Assembly: GCA_900768425.1 (NCBI GenBank)
Contig: CAAGCR010000104.1
Span: 1-9,531 of the forward strand
DNA: 9,531 nt
Source of the DNA: Clostridia bacterium
GTDB taxonomy: Bacteria; Bacillota; Clostridia; Christensenellales; UBA1242
Direction of reading: 5' to 3'
Shown piece by piece: positions 6,995 to 9,531 of the stretch (the stretch's first letter is position 1; each line of letters begins with the position of its first letter). A program made the position numbers and the translations under genes. The notes under the pieces are model-generated. The model did no database searches. It was not told the DNA's origin and worked only from the letters and a program-made list of their open reading frames with translations.

Positions 6995-7008
6995 TTTATC
7001 GTCACCTT

Positions 7009-7641
7009 TTAAGCTTTAACACTTTCTTTAATTGTAACGATTGTGCCTCTAGGACCTGGCAAGCAACCTTTAATTAAAAGAATGTTACGGGCAGTATCGA
7101 CTTTAACAATTTCCAAATTTTGGATTGTTACTTGCTCGTGGCCATATTGACCTGGCATATGTTTGTTTTTGAAAACTCTTGATGGAGTTGAGTTTGCACT
7201 CATTGAACCAACTTCTCTATGAACTAGTGAAACACCGTGCGTCATTTTTAATCTATGTTGATTCCATCTTTGAATAACGCCTGTGAAACCACGACCTCTT
7301 GTTAAACCTGTTACGTCAACCTTGTCGTTTTCTTCAAAGATATCACAAGTGATGTCTTTTCCAATTTCAAATTCACGAGCATTGTCTAATTTTAGTTCTC
7401 TTAATATTCTGTGTGCTGGAACGTTTGCTTTTTTGTAAACGCCAAGTTGAGCTTTGTTTAATCTATTTTCTTTTTGCTCATCGAATGCAACAACCACACA
7501 ATTGTAGCCTTCTTTTTCTTCAGTCTTTTTTTGAACTACTGTGCAAGGGCCAGCTTCAACGACTGTAACTGGAACAACCAAACCATCGGTAGTGAAGATT
7601 TGAGTCATACCAAGTTTTTTACCTATAATTGCTTTTTTCAT
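7009..7641 (-). CDS. rplC: 50S ribosomal protein L3
   Basis: L3 binds 23S rRNA early in assembly and sends an extension towards the peptidyl transferase centre. The 210 residues start K-K-A-I-I-G-K-K-L-G-M-T-Q-I-F. The centre carries T-G-L-T-R-G-R-G-F-T-G-V-I-Q-R, then M-T-H-G, and V-G-S-M-S-A-N-S-T-P-S-R-V-F. In that last segment the glutamine methylated in Escherichia coli appears to be serine. K-N-K replaces the more usual K-G-K just after. The gene is 25 bases after rpsJ, the widest gap in the operon, with AGGAG in that gap. Confidence 0.98.
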   Translation of the reverse strand: MKKAIIGKKLGMTQIFTTDGLVVPVTVVEAGPCTVVQKKTEEKEGYNCVVVAFDEQKENRLNKAQLGVYKKANVPAHRILRELKLDNAREFEIGKDITCDIFEENDKVDVTGLTRGRGFTGVIQRWNQHRLKMTHGVSLVHREVGSMSANSTPSRVFKNKHMPGQYGHEQVTIQNLEIVKVDTARNILLIKGCLPGPRGTIVTIKESVKA

Positions 7642-7666
7642 TTACTTCTCCTTCCTTTTAGTTTGA

Positions 7667-7978
7667 TTATATTTTGATGTTGATATCAACACCTGCAGGT
7701 AAATCTATTTTCATAAATGAATCTATAGCCTTAGAATTGGTTGGATAAATATCAATCATTCTTTGGTGTGTTCTAGATTCAAATTGTTCACGACTATCTT
7801 TGTGCTTGTGTGGTGAACGGATAACTGTTACAACTTCTCTTTTTGTAGGAAGTGCAATAGGACCTACCACTTTGGCACCGTTCTTTTCGGCAGTGTTTAT
7901 GATTTTTTCAACTGCACTGTCAAGCAAAACGTGGTCGTAAGATTTAACTTTGATTCTGATTTTTTGCTTTGTTGCCAT
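7667..7978 (-). CDS. rpsJ: 30S ribosomal protein S10 (NusE)
   Basis: S10 is a small-subunit head protein and, as NusE, a transcription antitermination factor that links NusG to the ribosome. The 103 residues are typical: I-R-I-K-V-K-S-Y-D-H at about 7-16, V-V-G-P-I-A-L-P-T-K-R at about 37-47, S-R-E-Q-F-E-S-R-T-H-Q-R (62-73) and D-L-P-A-G-V-D-I-N-I-K at the end. This is the first gene of the operon. Its ribosome binding site AGGAGGA (7991-7997) is strong but stands 12 bases from the ATG. Confidence 0.98.
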   Translation of the reverse strand: MATKQKIRIKVKSYDHVLLDSAVEKIINTAEKNGAKVVGPIALPTKREVVTVIRSPHKHKDSREQFESRTHQRMIDIYPTNSKAIDSFMKIDLPAGVDINIKI

Positions 7979-7990
7979 AAAATTTTTATA

Positions 7991-7997
7991 TCCTCCT
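7991..7997 (-). promoter_or_regulatory. rpsJ ribosome binding site
   Basis: AGGAGGA on the minus strand, an almost full match to the anti-Shine-Dalgarno sequence, lies 12 bases before the rpsJ ATG. The spacer is AU-rich and somewhat long. Confidence 0.85.
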
Positions 7998-8131
7998 GTT
8001 AAAACTAACCAACAACTTTTTTCTTCTTTTGCAAATTCTAAACACTATGCCGTGTGTTTACAACCCTACGAGCAATAAAAAAAGAGATACAAACCGCAAA
8101 TTTTTGCGAAATTATAAACTGCAATTACAAG

Positions 8132-8186
8132 TTATTAATTAAAGTGTGTTTAACGAAATAACCATTTTGTATACTTTAATTAATAA
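8132..8186. repeat. 14-bp perfect inverted repeat in S10 leader
   Basis: TTATTAATTAAAGT (8132-8145) and its exact reverse complement (8173-8186) are separated by 27 bases. In the leader RNA this gives a long AU stem. The flanking AAAAAGAG/CTCTTTTT pair (8214-8221 and 8079-8086 on the plus strand) can close a larger hairpin around it. Confidence 0.75.
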
Positions 8187-8274
8187 TTTATAAACCAATT
8201 CATAATTGTTTTACTCTTTTTGTTAGTGACTTGATGTCCTATAATCATAAATGCCACAAAAAGCGTTATTGGTC

Positions 8275-8295
8275 GCCCTAGTCAAAAGCTAGGAC
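8275..8295 (-). promoter_or_regulatory. leader hairpin B
   Basis: In the transcript GTCCTAG pairs with CTAGGGC (7 bp with one G-U) around the 7-nt loop CTTTTGA. It is the most GC-rich helix of the leader and lies 17 nt after hairpin A. Confidence 0.6.
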
Positions 8296-8312
8296 TTGTC
8301 CGCACAAATTCT

Positions 8313-8337
8313 CTTTTACCGATTGCACTGATAAAAG
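8313..8337 (-). promoter_or_regulatory. leader hairpin A
   Basis: In the transcript CTTTTATC pairs with GGTAAAAG (8 bp with one G-U) around a 9-nt loop AGTGCAATC. It is the first hairpin in the multibranched domain of the leader. Confidence 0.55.
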
Positions 8338-8377
8338 TAACCTTGTGTTTCAACCCGAATTTTTCCGTAGTCGTTAC

Positions 8378-8407
8378 ATAATACCATACCCCCCTAACCT
8401 TTGTCAA
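8378..8407 (-). promoter_or_regulatory. promoter P1 of the S10 operon
   Basis: On the minus strand a perfect -35 TTGACA (8402-8407) is followed after 18 bases by TATTAT (8378-8383), which is preceded by TGG and so is an extended -10. The spacer holds a run of six G. The expected start is near A8371. This is a sigma-A (housekeeping) type promoter and the best candidate for driving the whole operon. Confidence 0.85.
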
Positions 8408-8536
8408 CTGCTTTTTAATAAAAATTTTAAAAAGTTGGATAAGGTTTTAGTTTCTATAAAAAAGTTATTTTTATTTAACATCTTTGAATTTTTACTATAA
8501 ACGCAATAAAAAGTATCAATTATTACTTATATTGCT

Positions 8537-8563
8537 ATTATATACCCCCCCCCGCGTTGTCAA
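8537..8563 (-). promoter_or_regulatory. promoter P2 with nine-G spacer
   Basis: On the minus strand a perfect -35 TTGACA (8558-8563) and a perfect -10 TATAAT (8537-8542) are separated by only 15 bases, nine of which are a G run (8545-8553 as C on the plus strand). Both boxes are consensus but the spacing is two short of the optimum of 17. It would send transcripts through P1 into the S10 operon. The run length could vary by replication slippage. Confidence 0.65.
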
Positions 8564-8610
8564 ATGTTTTTTAGATTTTGCTAAAAATTTTTTATTTGAG
8601 TTTATTTTAT

Positions 8611-8706
8611 ATGTCAAAAAAAGACACAAGCGATGATAATCTGTTAGATTATTTCTTGTATCTTTTTATTATTGTTTTGATATTTATTTATCTTTATATA
8701 TATTAG
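8611..8706 (+). CDS. possible small single-pass membrane protein, 31 residues
   Basis: I do not recognise a family. The frame starts M-S-K-K-D-T-S-D-D-N, a charged hydrophilic stretch of ten residues, and continues into a wholly hydrophobic segment of about 18 residues (from Y14, rich in F, L, I and Y) that ends at the TAG. This is the layout of a single-pass small membrane protein. In favour are the clean hydrophilic-to-hydrophobic layout and an intrinsic terminator of the right orientation 13 bases after the stop. Against are the absence of a clear ribosome binding site (only GAG, 10 bases upstream), no good plus-strand promoter, and the fact that T-rich DNA encodes hydrophobic residues by chance. 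Confidence 0.3.
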   Translation: MSKKDTSDDNLLDYFLYLFIIVLIFIYLYIY

Positions 8707-8718
8707 TGTCACAATTTC

Positions 8719-8760
8719 AAGTACTTTTTGTGCAAGCACAAAGTGTACTTTTTATTATTA
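8719..8760 (+). terminator. intrinsic terminator, plus-strand orientation
   Basis: Arms AAGTACTTTTTGTGC (8719-8733) and GCACAAAGTGTACTT (8736-8750) form 13 pairs with one 2x2 internal loop and a tight apex. On the plus strand they are followed by TTTATTATTATTT, continuing the T run. On the minus strand no U-run follows, so this is not a good terminator for recR, whose stop is 22 bases away on the other side. Confidence 0.65.
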
Positions 8761-8772
8761 TTTAATACAAAT

Positions 8773-9363
8773 TTACAAACTATTTCTAAGTTCCATTGCT
8801 CTATTTAAAGTAACTTCGTCAGCGTATTCTAGGTCAGTGCCCATTGATACACCTTGGGCTATTCGGGTTACTTTAACACCAAATGGTTTTAAAAGTTCTG
8901 CAATATAATATGCGGTTGTGTCACCTGGTACATCTGGGTTTGTTGCCATTATTACTTCTTTTGTGTGGTATTTTTGCACACGAGCAACAAGTTCTTTAAT
9001 GCGAATATCATCCGGTGATTTATGTTCTAATGGATTTATGCAACCATGCAAAACATGAAAAGCGCCATTGTAGTTTTTTAACTTGTCTAAAATTGCGACA
9101 TCTTTTGGCTCGGCAACAACGCAGATTGTTTCACCATTGGTCTTTAAGCAACTGTCACAAATTTCTTTTTCCGAAAAATTACCACACTCTTTACAAAAAT
9201 GAATTTTTTGTTTTGCATCAACTAAACATTGTGCAAAATTATTTACATCATTTTGTTCCATATTTAATACACCATAGGCATATCTTTGTGCAGTCTTATA
9301 CCCTACCCCCGGCAAGGCACGAAATGCATTAATTAGTTTTGTTAGTGTATCCAAGTTGTCCAT
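8773..9363 (-). CDS. recR: recombination mediator RecR
   Basis: RecR forms a DNA-clamping ring and works with RecO (and RecF) to load RecA on gapped DNA. The 196 residues match the family (about 198). In order they hold a helix-hairpin-helix L-P-G-V-G-Y-K-T-A-Q-R (17-27), a C4 zinc finger (C57, C60, C69, C72), a Toprim domain from about residue 80 (V-V-A-E-P-K-D-V) and the C-terminal G-T-D-L-E-Y-A-D-E-V-T-L. The usual E-G-E of the Toprim N-P-x-x-E-G-E motif is P-G-D here (146-148). AGGA lies 8 bases before the ATG. A possible -10 TATACT (9393-9398) has no good -35. dnaX and ybaB, frequent upstream neighbours, are not directly adjacent. Confidence 0.97.
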   Translation of the reverse strand: MDNLDTLTKLINAFRALPGVGYKTAQRYAYGVLNMEQNDVNNFAQCLVDAKQKIHFCKECGNFSEKEICDSCLKTNGETICVVAEPKDVAILDKLKNYNGAFHVLHGCINPLEHKSPDDIRIKELVARVQKYHTKEVIMATNPDVPGDTTAYYIAELLKPFGVKVTRIAQGVSMGTDLEYADEVTLNRAMELRNSL

Positions 9364-9453
9364 ATTTTAATCCTTTTTTGATTTATTTTTTTAGTATATT
9401 TATCATTAACCAACTATCATTACTTAGCATTAGATAAGTAAACCTCTCAGTCT

Positions 9454-9524
9454 GAAAAAATTATTGTTCTAACGGAATTCATTTTGCTACCGCAAAATTT
9501 CATTTTAACGAACATAATTTTTTC
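9454..9524. repeat. 71-bp imperfect palindrome at window edge
   Basis: Arms begin and end with GAAAAAATTAT and ATAATTTTTTC (11 bp, exact). They contain GTTC/GAAC inside and finish at a perfect apex, ATTTTGC (9481-9487) with GCAAAAT (9492-9498), around the loop TACC. Between GTTC and the apex the arms diverge. The element could be a mobile intergenic repeat (MITE-like) or a decayed hairpin. The sequence CCTCTCAGTCTG stands just to its left. The window ends 7 bases after it, so its true limits are unknown. Confidence 0.6.
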
Positions 9525-9531
9525 TATGCTC

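Larger units (their letters stand above)
7979..8371 (-). promoter_or_regulatory. long structured 5' leader of the S10 operon
   Basis: From the likely start site near 8371 to the rpsJ ATG there are about 390 nt without a convincing gene. In the transcript, a first domain (8347 to 8255) is closed by CACAA/TTGTG and GGTT/GACC pairing and holds two hairpins, 8313-8337 and 8275-8295. A second, AT-rich domain (8221 to 8079) is closed by AAAAAGAG/CTCTTTTT around a 14-bp perfect stem. A third hairpin (8039-8060, arms TAAACAC/GTGTTTA) lies near the ribosome binding site. No known leader class was recognised. By analogy with other ribosomal protein operons, regulation by an encoded protein is possible but is inference. 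Confidence 0.6.
7979..8772. other. recR-rpsJ intergenic region, no large gene
   Basis: These 794 AT-rich bases hold, from right to left, the plus-strand terminator (8719-8760), a possible small plus-strand ORF (8611-8706), promoters P2 (8537-8563) and P1 (8378-8407), and the structured S10 leader (7979-8371). Apart from these, no tRNA, rRNA or known RNA class was recognised. Other short ORFs on either strand lack ribosome binding sites. Confidence 0.75.

Noticed and set aside
8180..8248. 22-residue minus-strand ORF in the S10 leader, a possible leader peptide
   Set aside because: No ribosome binding site, no run of regulatory codons, and it cuts across the proposed stems.
8255..8347. T-box, SRP RNA or tRNA-like element in the leader
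   Set aside because: AGGGCGACC does not match the T-box AGGGTGGNACCGCG, there is no GGAAGGAAGCAGCC of SRP RNA, and no tRNA arms or T-loop motif are present.
8404..8481. 25-residue minus-strand ORF between P2 and P1
   Set aside because: No ribosome binding site, its stop lies within the P1 -35 box, and AT-rich DNA gives such frames by chance.
8557..8587. Plus-strand promoter TTGTCA with an AT-rich -10 upstream of the small ORF
   Set aside because: The TTGTCA is mainly the reverse complement of the P2 -35 box, and no good -10 lies 16-18 bases from it.
9447..9530. 27-codon minus-strand frame open at the right edge, a possible end of an upstream gene
   Set aside because: It lies within the palindrome, shows no resemblance to ybaB or another known C-terminus, and is followed by about 80 bases without a gene. 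It cannot be excluded without more sequence.

Overview
The window is almost entirely the left-reading (minus-strand) S10-spc ribosomal protein operon of a bacterium, with recR upstream of it and about 790 bases of regulatory DNA between. The AT-rich base composition, the dense AGGAG-type ribosome binding sites, the four-cysteine S14 and L24, and the protein sequences all suggest a low-GC Bacillota of the Clostridia type. The exact lineage cannot be fixed by eye. The first 18 bases are the end of an Illumina sequencing adapter, so the left end is an assembly or contig end and not biology.

Read in transcription order (right to left), the layout is as follows. At the right edge (9454-9524) lies a large imperfect palindrome with no recognisable gene. 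recR (8773-9363) encodes the recombination mediator. Positions 7979-8772 have no large gene but hold several signals. These are a terminator that works for plus-strand transcripts, a possible plus-strand small membrane protein gene of 31 codons, two minus-strand promoters that share a G-run in the spacer, and a leader of about 390 nt with two structured domains before rpsJ. The operon then runs without a break: rpsJ, rplC, rplD, rplW, rplB, rpsS, rplV, rpsC, rplP, rpmC, rpsQ (S10 part), then rplN, rplX, rplE, rpsN (type Z), rpsH, rplF, rplR and the first codons of rpsE (spc part). No internal promoter or terminator was recognised, and gaps are 5-25 bases or 1-14 base overlaps.

The ribosomal genes are ordinary in order and length. 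The best places to look again are the long folded leader, the poly-G promoter, the small plus-strand ORF with its own terminator, the substitutions at the tunnel tips of L4 and L22, the zinc-ribbon L24 with a lysine-rich tail, and the palindrome at the right edge.
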